From the NCBI GenBank assembly GCA_963721905.1, contig CAVRMF010000015.1, forward strand, positions 291,522 through 355,521: a stretch of 64,000 nt of DNA, written 5' to 3'. Below the pieces are notes generated by a model, which had not been told where the DNA came from, ran no database searches, and saw nothing but the letters and a program-made list of their open reading frames with translations. The first letter of the stretch is position 1, and each line of letters begins with the position of its first letter. Origin of the DNA: Roseiarcus sp963721905. Its GTDB lineage: Bacteria > Pseudomonadota > Alphaproteobacteria > Rhizobiales > Beijerinckiaceae. Shown here one piece after another: positions 18,722 to 26,792 of this stretch. The position numbers and the translations under genes are program-made.

Positions 18722-19200
18722 GGGTTCCGACAGAGGCCGGCGACACCACTGCAAAGCAAGCCCATACCGGGGCAACAGGTACCGAGCAGGCCCGGAGAAG
18801 CAGCAAGGCAAGGCTGGCCCAACGTTCCACAGCTTTGAGCTTGTGCTGGCATCGGCGCGACGATGCTGGCGACGACCGCTCCCGCGCCCAAGCCCAACCG
18901 CCCCGCGACCTCGCGACGGCTCTTGGCGGCGCTCATGTCAGGCGGAAACGCGATGGCTTCCGTCAGCAGCTGCGCTTTCGTCAGTTGATGCAGCGCCAGC
19001 CAGACCGCGCGTTCGTCCTCGCAGAGCGCGGCGGCGATCTCGGCGACCGATGTCTCGCCGTCGCACTCGCGCCAGACCCGCGCGGCAAACTCGTTCAAGC
19101 AACTCGCGGCGTCGCGGCCGCAGTCATAGACCAGCGTTTCGCCGTCGATCTCGCGCACGATCAACCGCTCGGTTTTCGCCTTCGGCATCGGGGTCGTCAT
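18718..19200 (-). CDS. PqqD-domain protein with cysteine-knot-like tail
   Basis: The 160-residue protein has two parts. Residues 10-85 match a PqqD/RiPP-recognition-element domain (RLIVREIDGETLVYDCGRDA, then CLNEFAARVWRECDG), which in peptide-modification systems binds leader peptides. After residue 95 comes an internal Tat-like export signal (SRREVAGRLGLGAGAVVASI, ending APMPAQAQ). Then follows a 37-residue tail with six cysteines spaced C-x6-C-x10-CC-x6-C-x6-C, the pattern of knottins. No modifying enzyme is adjacent. The gene leads an operon with the small gene and the DUF4062 gene, each overlapping the next. Confidence 0.7.
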   Translation of the reverse strand: MTTPMPKAKTERLIVREIDGETLVYDCGRDAASCLNEFAARVWRECDGETSVAEIAAALCEDERAVWLALHQLTKAQLLTEAIAFPPDMSAAKSRREVAGRLGLGAGAVVASIVAPMPAQAQSCGTLGQPCLAASPGLLGTCCPGMGLLCSGVAGLCRNP

Positions 19201-20093
19201 GGCGCTCTCGGTTCGCGCCTCGGTCAGGGGCAGGCGCGGGAAGCCGGGACCGAGAAGTCCGGCGTATCGGGGATCAACCTATCCCGCGCCAGAGAGCAGT
19301 GTGCCGTCGCCCGCGTCGGGTGGCAACACCGCTCGCGTCACGATGCGTGAATAGGCGACGAGCGCAGCAGCGGAAGCTACGCTGATCTGGGAACTTCCAA
19401 CCCGCCTGACCCTCTTGCCCCGACCCGCCGCTTCAGTGCGGCTGCTGGTGGAGCCGTCGAACGCATGGGGATCGCCCAGAAGAAAGCCGCGCCATCAAGG
19501 ACGCGGCCAGTCTCAGGACTTCAAGGTGGATCGAGCTTGGCCCGTGCTGACGCAGTCGTCAAACGGGGCGGGAAGGCTCGGAAACGCGCCGCGCCGTAGC
19601 GGCGCTGGATGGCATTGGCGGGTCGGCGGCCACCCCACCTGCCCGGAAGGCCACGAAGGGCGTCCCAGCGCGTCCCTCCAGGCTCCTGTGGCGGTTTATT
19701 GGCCGACCAGAAGATGTCATGGTTAGAGCGGGACGACGCAACCCTTGAGATGCTGCGCCGCCCCTGACCACAGCGAGACGGAAGGTTCTCACCGTGGCTG
19801 ATCTATCCAACGACAATTTGACTCACGTGGGCAACCCCGCGCCAGCTTGGAGGTTGCCGCCGCGCATTCATTGACGCCCTTGATCGTCCCGGGAAAAGGA
19901 AAATTCCGTCGTTCCCAACCTGCCGGTCTGGCGCGCGCCGCGCATGCTGGGGGAAAACCGATCCTCCCGCCGCTCCGAGGATGCCCCCAGACGCCGTGCC
20001 CTAGCCGCCAGGAGCCCCTTTCTCGGATCGGCCGGTGTCATTCCCTTGGCGAGGCAAGAAAGCCCGTCCTGGAGGCTCTGGAGGCCGTCCACG
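19201..20093. other. Nearly 0.9 kb without a confident gene
   Basis: Several frames of 70-110 codons exist on both strands, but none has a ribosome site, a known motif or a coding-like composition. The left part must contain the promoter of the PqqD operon; no clear -35/-10 was found. The region may hold debris of earlier insertions. Confidence 0.35.
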
Positions 20094-20300
20094 TCAGCGC
20101 TCCCGCGATGTCACCACCGCGGTCGTCTCGACACCCAACCAACGGCTCGATGACCACCTATCGCCGTCGCTGTCCTCTCCGGCGGTGACGCCCATCCGCG
20201 TGCTCTCGTGGCTCACGTAGCCGTCGGGACCGGAGCACGTGCGGATGCCCTGCCACACGGAGCACGTGAGCAGGGCGACAGCGGCGATCAGGGTGCGCAT
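20094..20300 (-). CDS. Small exported protein, last gene of the integrase operon
   Basis: The 68-residue protein starts at ATG 20300, inside the end of the previous gene (13-base overlap). The N-terminus looks like a short signal peptide (MRTLIAAVALLTCSVWQG), followed by a mature part with RTCSGPDGYVSHEST and an acidic GEDSDGDRW segment. The Cys at residue 13 could serve as a lipobox only weakly. Function unknown. Overlap with its neighbours suggests coupled translation. Confidence 0.5.
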   Translation of the reverse strand: MRTLIAAVALLTCSVWQGIRTCSGPDGYVSHESTRMGVTAGEDSDGDRWSSSRWLGVETTAVVTSRER

Positions 20301-20509
20301 GCGCCCTCTATCCCAGCAAGCCTCACGATCGCGTCGCTGGTGCTCTCCCCCGGCCCGCGCATCGCGCCGAGCCTGTCGACCCAGACCTCCTCCAGCCAGA
20401 CGTGGCGCACGGTGGGGTCGATGGCCTCGATCTCATAGCCCACCGAGCCCAACGGCAGCGTCTTGGCAATCGCCTCGAACGCCTCGGTGGTGATCGCAAT
20501 GCGGATCAT
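20288..20509 (-). CDS. Small conserved island protein (paralogue of 18510-18721)
   Basis: The protein has 73 residues; ATG 20509 overlaps the preceding TGA by four bases. It begins MIRIAITTEAFEAIAKTLPL and contains VWLEEVWVDRLGAMRGPGES, which reads as a short alpha/beta protein. A second, broken copy follows the PqqD gene 1.8 kb away, so the family recurs on this island. No function is known to me. The pairing with different downstream genes in the two places suggests that it is a mobile or modular small gene. Confidence 0.6.
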   Translation of the reverse strand: MIRIAITTEAFEAIAKTLPLGSVGYEIEAIDPTVRHVWLEEVWVDRLGAMRGPGESTSDAIVRLAGIEGACAP

Positions 20510-20736
20510 GCGGGCCTATTTTTTTGTGCTCTTCGCAAAAGCTCTAACGCCATGGCGCGAACCTCGTTGGGGCTGTAGTCGTCGCCGTTTTCGAGACGGC
20601 GACCGGCCCGGTCCATGTTCTCATGACCGGCGTCGTCGATCCACGCGCCCGTGGGGATGTGGATCACTTTGACGGTGCGAGACCGTTTGTTCTCTGAAAT
20701 CTCGAATTGCTCGCGCGTCACTTTTTTCATAGCCAT
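20506..20736 (-). CDS. Small hypothetical protein coupled to the integrase
   Basis: The 76-residue protein starts at ATG 20736, which shares its A with the integrase stop (TGATG). It is basic at the front (MAMKKVTREQFEISENKRSR), then VKVIHIPTGAWID, and ends in a helix (VRAMALELLRRAQKNRPA). The start was chosen because of the overlap and because a longer frame upstream lies within integrase sequence. Its role is unknown; by position it may be an accessory factor of the integrase. Confidence 0.55.
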   Translation of the reverse strand: MAMKKVTREQFEISENKRSRTVKVIHIPTGAWIDDAGHENMDRAGRRLENGDDYSPNEVRAMALELLRRAQKNRPA

Positions 20737-22023
20737 CACGCCACCCCCCGCTTCATCGGCACCACGTTGCTGGCGTCGGAGCCGCAGACGTATTCCGCCC
20801 AAGCAGCCATGACCGGCTGTCTGCGCTCCGTCATGATGGTTCGGTTATAGGAGCGCGACACGGCTCCGCCGATCTGGTGGCTGAGACAAAGTTCCGCCAC
20901 TTCAAACTCGACGTGCGCCACCTCCGAGCACCACGTGCGAAACGAGGTGCGGAAGCCATGCACCGTCTCTGACACGCCGAGCTTTCGCAACAGCACCGCC
21001 AGCGACGTGTGGCTCAACCGCTGACGCGGCCGTGCGCCGGGGAAGACGTAGGGGTTGTTGGCGATGCGCTGGTTGCATGCGCGCTCGGCCTCTTGGGCGC
21101 GCAGAATGGCGAGCACGGCGTCGCTGAGCGGCACCGTGTGCAAGCGGCCCTTTTTCATCCTTGGGCCCGGTATCGTCCACAGCGCCTTGTCGAAGCTGAC
21201 CTCGTCCCACGTCATGCCCAATGTCTCGCCCGACCGTGCGGCGGTCAGGACGGTGAACTCAAGCGCGCGGGCAGCCCTGTTGTCGGAAGCGCTGAGCTTC
21301 GCCATGAACTCGGGGAGGTTGGCGTAGGGCATCGCCGGGTGGTGATCGTCCTCGTCGGGCGTCTTGGGCTTCGATAAGCCCACGCCGTCCAACCAGCCCT
21401 TCCACACCGCCGGGTTATGCTGGGAGCGGTCGATCCAGCCTTTGACCTTGGCGCTGGTCAGCACCGCCTCGATGCGCGCCCTGATCCTTGACGCGGTCGC
21501 GGGCACCCAATTCCAGATCGGCTTCAGCACCGCCAGCACGTCGTTGGTAGTGACCTGATCGACAGGCTTCGGCCAGATCGGCTCGGCGTAGGTCATCAGC
21601 GCCGATCTCCACTGGGTCCGATGTTTGGCGCTGCGCCATTCGCCCTCCTTGGTCGCCACGTACTGGTCGGCGCACTGGCCGAACGTCGGCGTCGCTCCGC
21701 TGGGAAACTCGGTAGCGTGGCCGTTGACGCCTACAGCGGCAGGTCTGCCGGTCTTGGCGGCGTGCTTGTCGGCGACCGGGTCGATCTTGGCGGCCACGTC
21801 GGCGACGAGGCGCTTATGCTTGGCGCGTGCATCGGCCAGCGACATGGCCGGGTAGGCCCCGACCGATATTTCACGGTCCTTGCCATTGAGTTCTGAACCG
21901 GTAGACCCAGTAGACGCGGTGGCCGGGGTCGAGCACCCGCAGGAACAGCCCGTCGCCGTCCAGATAGCGCCCCTTACGCTTGGCGAAGGATGCCGCCGAG
22001 CGCGTCGTCAATTTGCCTGCCAT
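20736..22023 (-). pseudogene. int: P4-type tyrosine integrase, frameshifted near the N-terminus
   Basis: It begins at ATG 22023 with an arm-binding domain (SAASFAKRKGRYLDGDGLFL, then VYWVYRFR). One extra base near 21890 shifts the frame, after which the continuation SVGAYPAMSLADARAKHKRL is read. The rest is a complete P4-type integrase: core-binding domain to about residue 200, then catalytic Arg in LTAARSGETLGMTWDEV, the HGFRTSFRTW box, CLSHQIGGAVSRSYNRT with the tyrosine. It would integrate the island. The first internal ATG (21845) lacks the arm domain, so the protein is probably inactive unless the shift is an assembly error. Confidence 0.8.
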
Positions 22024-22331
22024 GTTCCTATGAATTTCCCTTGTCGGTTTCGGCCGCTGTTCCCCGATGTTCCCATACGCAGACGCGACCTAGACGTGGC
22101 CTTCAAGGACATTTCATGACACATATAGATATTTCCTGGCAAGCGGAAACGCCCGCATTTCCAGCGAAAAATGGCTTCGGCCGGGGAAAGAGGTCAGGCG
22201 GCGTTTTGAAACCGGGCTTCTGGGACTCCTGCCCGTAAAGAATGCAAAAAAGAGGGCCCGTCCGGGCCCTCGCCTGACATAACGAGCGGCCGCCCCGAAA
22301 CCGGGGCGGCCTTTGTCATCCGGTCAAGCGG
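22024..22331. terminator. Two terminator hairpins between the island and hsp20
   Basis: On the minus strand the hairpin GAGGGCCC-GGAC-GGGCCCTC is followed by six T (about 22244-22275), a good intrinsic terminator for the hsp20 gene at 22332-22868. A second perfect stem, GGCCGCCCC/GGGGCGGCC with a short GAAAC-type loop (22288-22311), has TTT on the plus strand. The remaining 200 bases contain no gene; the island's attachment site might lie here, but no tRNA is visible. Confidence 0.7.
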
Positions 22332-22868
22332 TCATTCACCCTTGACTTCGATTGTCTTGACCGGCTTTTGCGCCTCGACGGTCTTAGGGAGCGTCACCGA
22401 GAGGACGCCCTTCTTGAAGCTCGCTTCGATCTTGTCCGCATCGACGGTCTCGGGGATGCGAAGCGCGCGCTCGAACGAGCCGAACCGGCGCTCCCTCATA
22501 TGGAAGTCCTTGTTCTTCTCTTCCTTGTCCTCCTGCTTCTCGCCCTTGATCGTCAGGACGCCATTCGCGACCTTGACCTCGACGTTCTTCTCGTCGAGCC
22601 CAGGCAGTTCAGCAGTGAGCTCGAAAGCCTTCTCCTTCTCGACGAGGTCGACGGCGGGCGCCGCGATCCAGGACTCGGCCTGCCAGAACGGCTCGATATC
22701 GAAGGCTGGTCTGCGGAACGGCAACCTCAACGGATTCATGGTGAAGTCCTCGAACAGCCGGTCGACTTCGCGGCGAAGACCCTCGAACGGTCGCCATGCT
22801 TGCATGGCGGTTGGCGGAGTGGTGGGTTTGCTTTCCGTGGTGACGGGCACTTTCTCAACTTTTGCCAT
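22332..22868 (-). CDS. Small heat-shock protein (Hsp20 family)
   Basis: The start MAKVEKVPV at 22868 follows GGAGGG; an ATG four codons earlier is less well placed. The 178-residue protein is an ATP-independent holdase. The N-terminal arm contains WRPFEGLRREVDRLFEDF, and the alpha-crystallin domain spans about residues 70-165 (VDLVEKEKAFELTAELPGLD, then VLTIKGEKQEDKEEKN and KGVLSVTLPK). The end carries an IEV-type motif (KTIEVKGE). It is divergent from the other two Hsp20 genes across a 0.4-kb control region with a CIRCE element. Confidence 0.93.
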   Translation of the reverse strand: MAKVEKVPVTTESKPTTPPTAMQAWRPFEGLRREVDRLFEDFTMNPLRLPFRRPAFDIEPFWQAESWIAAPAVDLVEKEKAFELTAELPGLDEKNVEVKVANGVLTIKGEKQEDKEEKNKDFHMRERRFGSFERALRIPETVDADKIEASFKKGVLSVTLPKTVEAQKPVKTIEVKGE

Positions 22869-23283
22869 AGCACCCTCCATTTTCGGGCTGGTTTCTCAGT
22901 CCTTAAAAATTTACGATAGTCAGTTCCGCGTGGCCCGCATTGATGCGCCGCAAACCGCCCGGAGCGGCGTTCCTCTATCTGATGATTTTGTTAGGCCCGA
23001 GGCCGAGCGCGCCGCTCGTCCGCCGCTCGGTCCTAGCTGTATGAGCAGCGTCTCGGCCGCCGATCCCCGCGTTTAAGGGGGTCAAAGGGGAGCCGCGACA
23101 GGCCCGAGACGCGACACGACGCCGCAGCGCATCCGCCCCTCTTGACGCGCGAACGCAGGTTTTCCACCTCCATTAGCACTCGAGGCCGAGGAGTGCCAAC
23201 AGCCGCTGCGGATCGAAACGCCAGACACGGCCGTTCGCTCAGCGACGCGAAGCCTTCCGCCCACGAGAGATGAGGAGGAAATG
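22869..23283. promoter_or_regulatory. Divergent control region between hsp20 genes
   Basis: No gene is supportable in this stretch. It holds the promoters for the divergent heat-shock genes. The only clear element is the CIRCE inverted repeat at 23173-23199. Confidence 0.5.
23173..23199. promoter_or_regulatory. CIRCE operator (HrcA binding site)
   Basis: The sequence reads TTAGCACTC, nine bases, GAGTGCCAA. It differs from the consensus TTAGCACTC-N9-GAGTGCTAA at a single position. It ends 84 bases before the hsp20 start at 23284. HrcA binding here would repress the downstream hsp20 pair and release it on heat stress. Confidence 0.88.
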
Positions 23284-23706
23284 ATGGCTGCATTTTCCGA
23301 TCCGTTCAACGCGCTATCGAATTTCCAGCAGGCTCTGGACGCGTTCCGGGCGAGCAGTTGGCTGGACGCAGGTCCGAGCGGCGGCGGGGCCTACCCGCCG
23401 ATGAACGTGTTCCAAAAGGGCGACGACTTCACCATCATCGCCGAGCTTCCCGGCGTCAAAAAGTCCGACCTCGAGGTGCAGGTGAAGGGGCGAACGCTGC
23501 GCCTTTCGGGGACCAAAACCGTCGCCTTTCCTGAGAAAGCAGCGGTGCATCGGCGCGAGCGGCTCGCGGGCCGCTTCGACCGGGCGGTGACCATGCCGGT
23601 CGAGATCAATCCGGACGGCGTCAAGGCCGAATATCGCGACGGAATCCTCGCGCTCTTCCTGCCGCGCGCCGAGAGCGAGAAGCCGAAATCGATCAAGGTC
23701 GCATGA
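23284..23706 (+). CDS. Small heat-shock protein (Hsp20 family)
   Basis: Two ATG codons lie in a row; the second (23284) is better spaced from AGGAGGA. The 140-residue protein begins with a short arm (FSDPFNALSNFQQALDAFRA) and then the alpha-crystallin domain from about residue 40 (MNVFQKGDDFTIIAELPGVK, then RTLRLSGTKTV, and DGILALFLPR). The C-terminal tail KPKSIKVA carries the IxV-like anchor. It resembles the Hsp20 class with RRERLAGRFDRAVTMP. It is first in a two-gene operon under the CIRCE element. Confidence 0.93.
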   Translation: MAAFSDPFNALSNFQQALDAFRASSWLDAGPSGGGAYPPMNVFQKGDDFTIIAELPGVKKSDLEVQVKGRTLRLSGTKTVAFPEKAAVHRRERLAGRFDRAVTMPVEINPDGVKAEYRDGILALFLPRAESEKPKSIKVA

Positions 23707-23709
23707 ACC

Positions 23710-24141
23710 ATGAGCAAGCAACCGAACAAGAAAGGGACGACCATGGCTGAGAAGCAAGAGATGGCGGTCCGCGAAAAGAAGGAGCTCGCCGCCAAGGAGG
23801 AGAAGACGGTCCCGGGCCGCTACTTCATTCCTTACGCCGACATTTATGAAACCGACGACGCGCTCGCCGTCGTGCTGGAGATGCCCGGCGTCGAGAAGAA
23901 GGACCTCGACGTAGCGCTCGAGAACGACGTGTTGCGCGTGGACGGCCGCATCGACTTTGCAAAATACAAGGACATGGAGCCGGTCTACACGGAGTACAAC
24001 GTCGGCCACTACGCCCGCTCGTTCACGCTTTCGGGGACGATTGACCAGGAGAAGATCGGCGCCAACCTCGAAGACGGAGTGCTGACGCTGACCCTGCCGA
24101 AAGCCAAGCACGCCCAGCCTCGCAAGATCGCGATCGGGTGA
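23710..24141 (+). CDS. Small heat-shock protein (Hsp20 family)
   Basis: The protein has 143 residues from ATG 23710; an internal start at 23743 (MAEKQEMAVREKKE) has a somewhat better AAGGGA site and is an alternative. The N-terminal arm is highly charged (Lys/Glu). The alpha-crystallin domain follows (FIPYADIYETDDALAVVLEM, then PGVEKKDLDVALENDVL, and DGVLTLTLPKAKHAQP) with the end RKIAIG. It starts three bases after the previous hsp20 stop, so the two are co-transcribed. A mixed oligomer of the two proteins is likely from family knowledge. Confidence 0.92.
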   Translation: MSKQPNKKGTTMAEKQEMAVREKKELAAKEEKTVPGRYFIPYADIYETDDALAVVLEMPGVEKKDLDVALENDVLRVDGRIDFAKYKDMEPVYTEYNVGHYARSFTLSGTIDQEKIGANLEDGVLTLTLPKAKHAQPRKIAIG

Positions 24142-24767
24142 GGCGGGGCGAGCGCGAACCCCCGGCCTCGCGTCATGTCGAGTTAAGGGCGGCGGGAAGG
24201 CCGCCCTTGAGATTTGCCCGGTGTCGTCGAGGGGCACGCCAGGTTGGGCACGGTGCTTGCTGTCCGGGCCGGCGGCGGCGTTGTGCTCAGGTACGAACGC
24301 GTGGTCGCCGAACCTGCCGGCCAACCGATCGCGCAGGCGACTCTCATGGCCGTGAGACAGGTCGGGCGACGCTTGACGCTTCGCTCGCCTTCCGAATCGG
24401 CGACCACCTTCGCGGTAGCGGGGGGCGTGATGGGCCTCAGCGAAATCGGCGCAAGGAACGTCCCCTCGCAGCGCGCGGCAATTAATCGCAGCAACAATGT
24501 CCCAAAGTTATTGCATCACGCGCACGAACTGCAATGTCCGCTCAACATCGGCAACCAAGGGTGCGTCGACGTTATCTCCGAATACACAAGGAGTGCGCCG
24601 GGCGCTGCGCACGTCGAACGGGAAGTGCTTTCTGTGACGCCCGGCGGACAGCCGTCGCTACTATCCGGTTGTGTTCGTTCAACGCTAAGCACTTGATATT
24701 CGACAACGTTCAAAAATAGGCATAAAACACCCGAGTGGACGACCTCGACCGCGAGAGGATTCAATCA
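24142..24767. other. 0.6-kb stretch without a confident gene
   Basis: A plus frame at 24214-24696 (MPGVVEGHARLGTVLAVRAG and onward) and a minus frame at 24183-24497 overlap and neither has a motif or ribosome site, so neither is called. The right end must carry the promoter of the MucR-like gene. Confidence 0.35.
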
Positions 24768-25175
24768 ATGGCGACACCGGATTCAATCGAATTGGCTGCT
24801 GAAGTTGTAGCGGCATATATCTCCAACAACCCTCTGCCAAGGAGCGAGCTGCCGGATCTTATACTGGCGGTGCACTCAGCAGTTGAGACGCTGGGAAGGG
24901 GCCCGGACGCCGCGCGGCCTCAGGCCGCGGCGAAAACTCCGGCAGTGCCGGTCGGGAAGTCCATCACTCCGGACTATGTCATCTGTCTGGAGGACGGCAA
25001 AAAATACAAGTCGCTGCGACGTCATCTGCGGCTGTTCGGCCTGACCCCCGAACAGTATCGCGAGAAATGGAACCTGCCTGCCGATTACCCGATGGTGGCG
25101 CCTAACTATGCCGCGAAGAGGTCGGCTTTGGCGAAAAAGATCGGACTTGGCCAGAAACGGAAACAGGCTGTTTGA
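24768..25175 (+). CDS. MucR/Ros-family transcriptional regulator
   Basis: The 135-residue protein starts at ATG 24768 behind GAGAGG (MATPDSIELAAEVVAAYISN). The N-terminal helices mediate oligomerisation in this family. The DNA-binding part is ITPDYVICLEDGKKYKSLRR followed by HLRLFGLTPEQYREKWNLP. The classic Ros finger needs Cys2His2; here only one Cys of the first pair is present and the usual THY is replaced by LFG, so the second His is lost. Family members with altered fingers can still bind DNA. MucR proteins act as H-NS-like silencers of AT-rich or acquired genes. Confidence 0.9.
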   Translation: MATPDSIELAAEVVAAYISNNPLPRSELPDLILAVHSAVETLGRGPDAARPQAAAKTPAVPVGKSITPDYVICLEDGKKYKSLRRHLRLFGLTPEQYREKWNLPADYPMVAPNYAAKRSALAKKIGLGQKRKQAV

Positions 25176-25554
25176 CAGCTCTGTCGCACGCTCCCCGCGC
25201 CGGCGCCGAAGGCCGTCTAGCGCCCGCTGCTGCCGACGTCGGCAAGGTCCGCCACGCTTCCGCGCAGAAATGACGGGGCTCTGAGAACGGATGGTCAAAT
25301 GGCTGCGGCGCTGCGCGAGCAAAATCTCGCATGGGGCCGCTGCCCGGCGCGACGCGATGCCCACCGCTGAGACTCGGCTGAAGCGGTCCGAGTCGTCTTT
25401 CCGACCGACGCCTGTCGACATGCGCCTCAACCGAGGGCTGGGCGATTTTCTCCTTTGTTCACGTTATGATCTCGCCACATCTGGCGATTGGCAGCGGTGC
25501 GTCGCTTGTTTACCCTCCGCGCCGCTGCGGGAAGTAGGGCAAACCGAGGGAAGC
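25176..25554. other. Intergenic stretch with a conserved upstream motif
   Basis: No gene is supportable on either strand. The main content is the 31-bp element at 25456-25486 that is repeated before the paralogous gene at 38225. Confidence 0.4.
25456..25486 (+). promoter_or_regulatory. Repeated upstream element, copy 1
   Basis: TGTTCACGTTATGATCTCGC followed by CACATCTGGCG is found 99 bases before the small gene at 25555. The same element with a single change lies 106 bases before its paralogue. Its right half is a near-palindrome (CGCCACATCTGGCG), so it is a good candidate for a regulator site or promoter. Confidence 0.6.
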
Positions 25555-25761
25555 ATGTCAAGCTCAGAGGCATTGAGGTCAATTGAAACTGAACTGATCA
25601 AGGCTCGTAATATGGCGGAGCGTGCTGATTATGGCGTCCTTTGTTATCTGATTGACATGCCTATATCGGAGGCGAAAAGCAAAGTTTGCTCTAACAGCGA
25701 TGACAAGGATCCACCACACGGACACAATATTCGGAGGTTGACAACGGCGGCCGCTCGCTAA
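25555..25761 (+). CDS. Small orphan protein, copy 1
   Basis: The 68-residue protein starts at ATG 25555. The first 45 residues (MSSSEALRSIETELIKARNM, then AERADYGVLCYLIDMPISEA) form two predicted helices and align with the protein at 38225-38428; the tails differ. No membrane segment, signal peptide or known domain is seen. Conservation of both the coding part and the upstream element in two places supports it as a real gene. Function unknown. Confidence 0.6.
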   Translation: MSSSEALRSIETELIKARNMAERADYGVLCYLIDMPISEAKSKVCSNSDDKDPPHGHNIRRLTTAAAR

Positions 25762-25862
25762 ATATCAACTGCGAGCTACGAGCCACGAAGATTTGACGGC
25801 TCTTTTACCGGCAGATCAGTTGTCGCCCCGCGGCTCTAGACATTGCTCAATTTGGAAGCGAC

Positions 25863-26732
25863 ATGGAACTGGTTCCTTTAGGGCCGGGGTTTGCCGCAGA
25901 ACTGCGTGGCGTCGATCTGATTGACGTTGCCAGCAGCGACGTTGATTATCGCGCGGTGCGCGAGGCGTTCGAGGAGCACTCCGTTGTCCTCTTTCGCAAT
26001 CAGGATGTGAGCGATGACGTGCAGGTCGCCTTTTCGCGCGCCTTCGGTCCGCTTGAGCGCACCAAGGTCGGCTCCCTATGCGCCGGCACGCTTTACGTCC
26101 ACATCACCAATGTGGCGGAGGATGGCTCTCTCGTCTCCCCAACCGACCGCCAGGCGCTCGCTAACCAGGCGAACCAACTCTGGCACACCGACAGCTCGTT
26201 CAAGGCGACGCCGGCGCTCGCGTCTGTGCTCTCGGCGCGGATCGTTCCCGAGGACGGCGGCGAAACGGAGTTTGCGTCGACGCGGCTCGCGTGGGACCGG
26301 TTGCCCGATGCGCAGAAAGAAGAACTGCGCGACCTCGTCGCCCTACACAGTTACGCCAATTCCCGGGACCAGATCGACCCGGCGCTAATGACGCCCGAAG
26401 AGCGCGCCGCGCTGCCGCCGGTGCGCTGGCGGCTCATCTGGCGTAACCCCGCGAATGGCCGAGACGCGCTCTACATCGCGTCTCATGCTGGCGCGATCGC
26501 GGGCATGGACGGCGGGGAGGGTCGGGCGATCCTGGCTCGGCTGATCGATGATGCGGCACAAAGCTCTCACACTTATCTGCATCGCTGGCGCACCGGCGAT
26601 GTCGTCATGTGGGATAACCGCGCCACAATGCATCGCGGTCGTCCCTGGCCTGGGGACCAGGCGCGGCTGATGGTGCGCACCACCGTTTCAGCGCGCGATG
26701 CGGACGGACTCGATCAGGTTCGGCCGAACTGA
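25863..26732 (+). CDS. TauD/TfdA-family Fe(II)/2-oxoglutarate dioxygenase
   Basis: This 289-residue enzyme of the TauD family couples decarboxylation of 2-oxoglutarate to oxidation of a small substrate in the cytoplasm. The iron ligands are visible as His108 and Asp110 (LWHTDSSF) and His257 (TMHRGRPW); Arg272 (RLMVRTTV) would hold 2-oxoglutarate. The start at 25863 gives MELVPLGPGFAAELRGVDL, typical of the family. The substrate cannot be read from the sequence; members act on taurine, phenoxyacetates and other sulfonates or ethers. It stands about 600 bases before the acyl-CoA dehydrogenase gene on the same strand. Confidence 0.9.
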   Translation: MELVPLGPGFAAELRGVDLIDVASSDVDYRAVREAFEEHSVVLFRNQDVSDDVQVAFSRAFGPLERTKVGSLCAGTLYVHITNVAEDGSLVSPTDRQALANQANQLWHTDSSFKATPALASVLSARIVPEDGGETEFASTRLAWDRLPDAQKEELRDLVALHSYANSRDQIDPALMTPEERAALPPVRWRLIWRNPANGRDALYIASHAGAIAGMDGGEGRAILARLIDDAAQSSHTYLHRWRTGDVVMWDNRATMHRGRPWPGDQARLMVRTTVSARDADGLDQVRPN

Positions 26733-26792
26733 GCCAACGCGCTAGTAGTACCAATGGCGCCAATGATGCCAGTGATGCCAATGCCAATAGTG

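Noticed and set aside
22024..22331. tRNA attachment site for the integrase
   Set aside because: No cloverleaf or tRNA 3' end could be found; only terminator hairpins are present.
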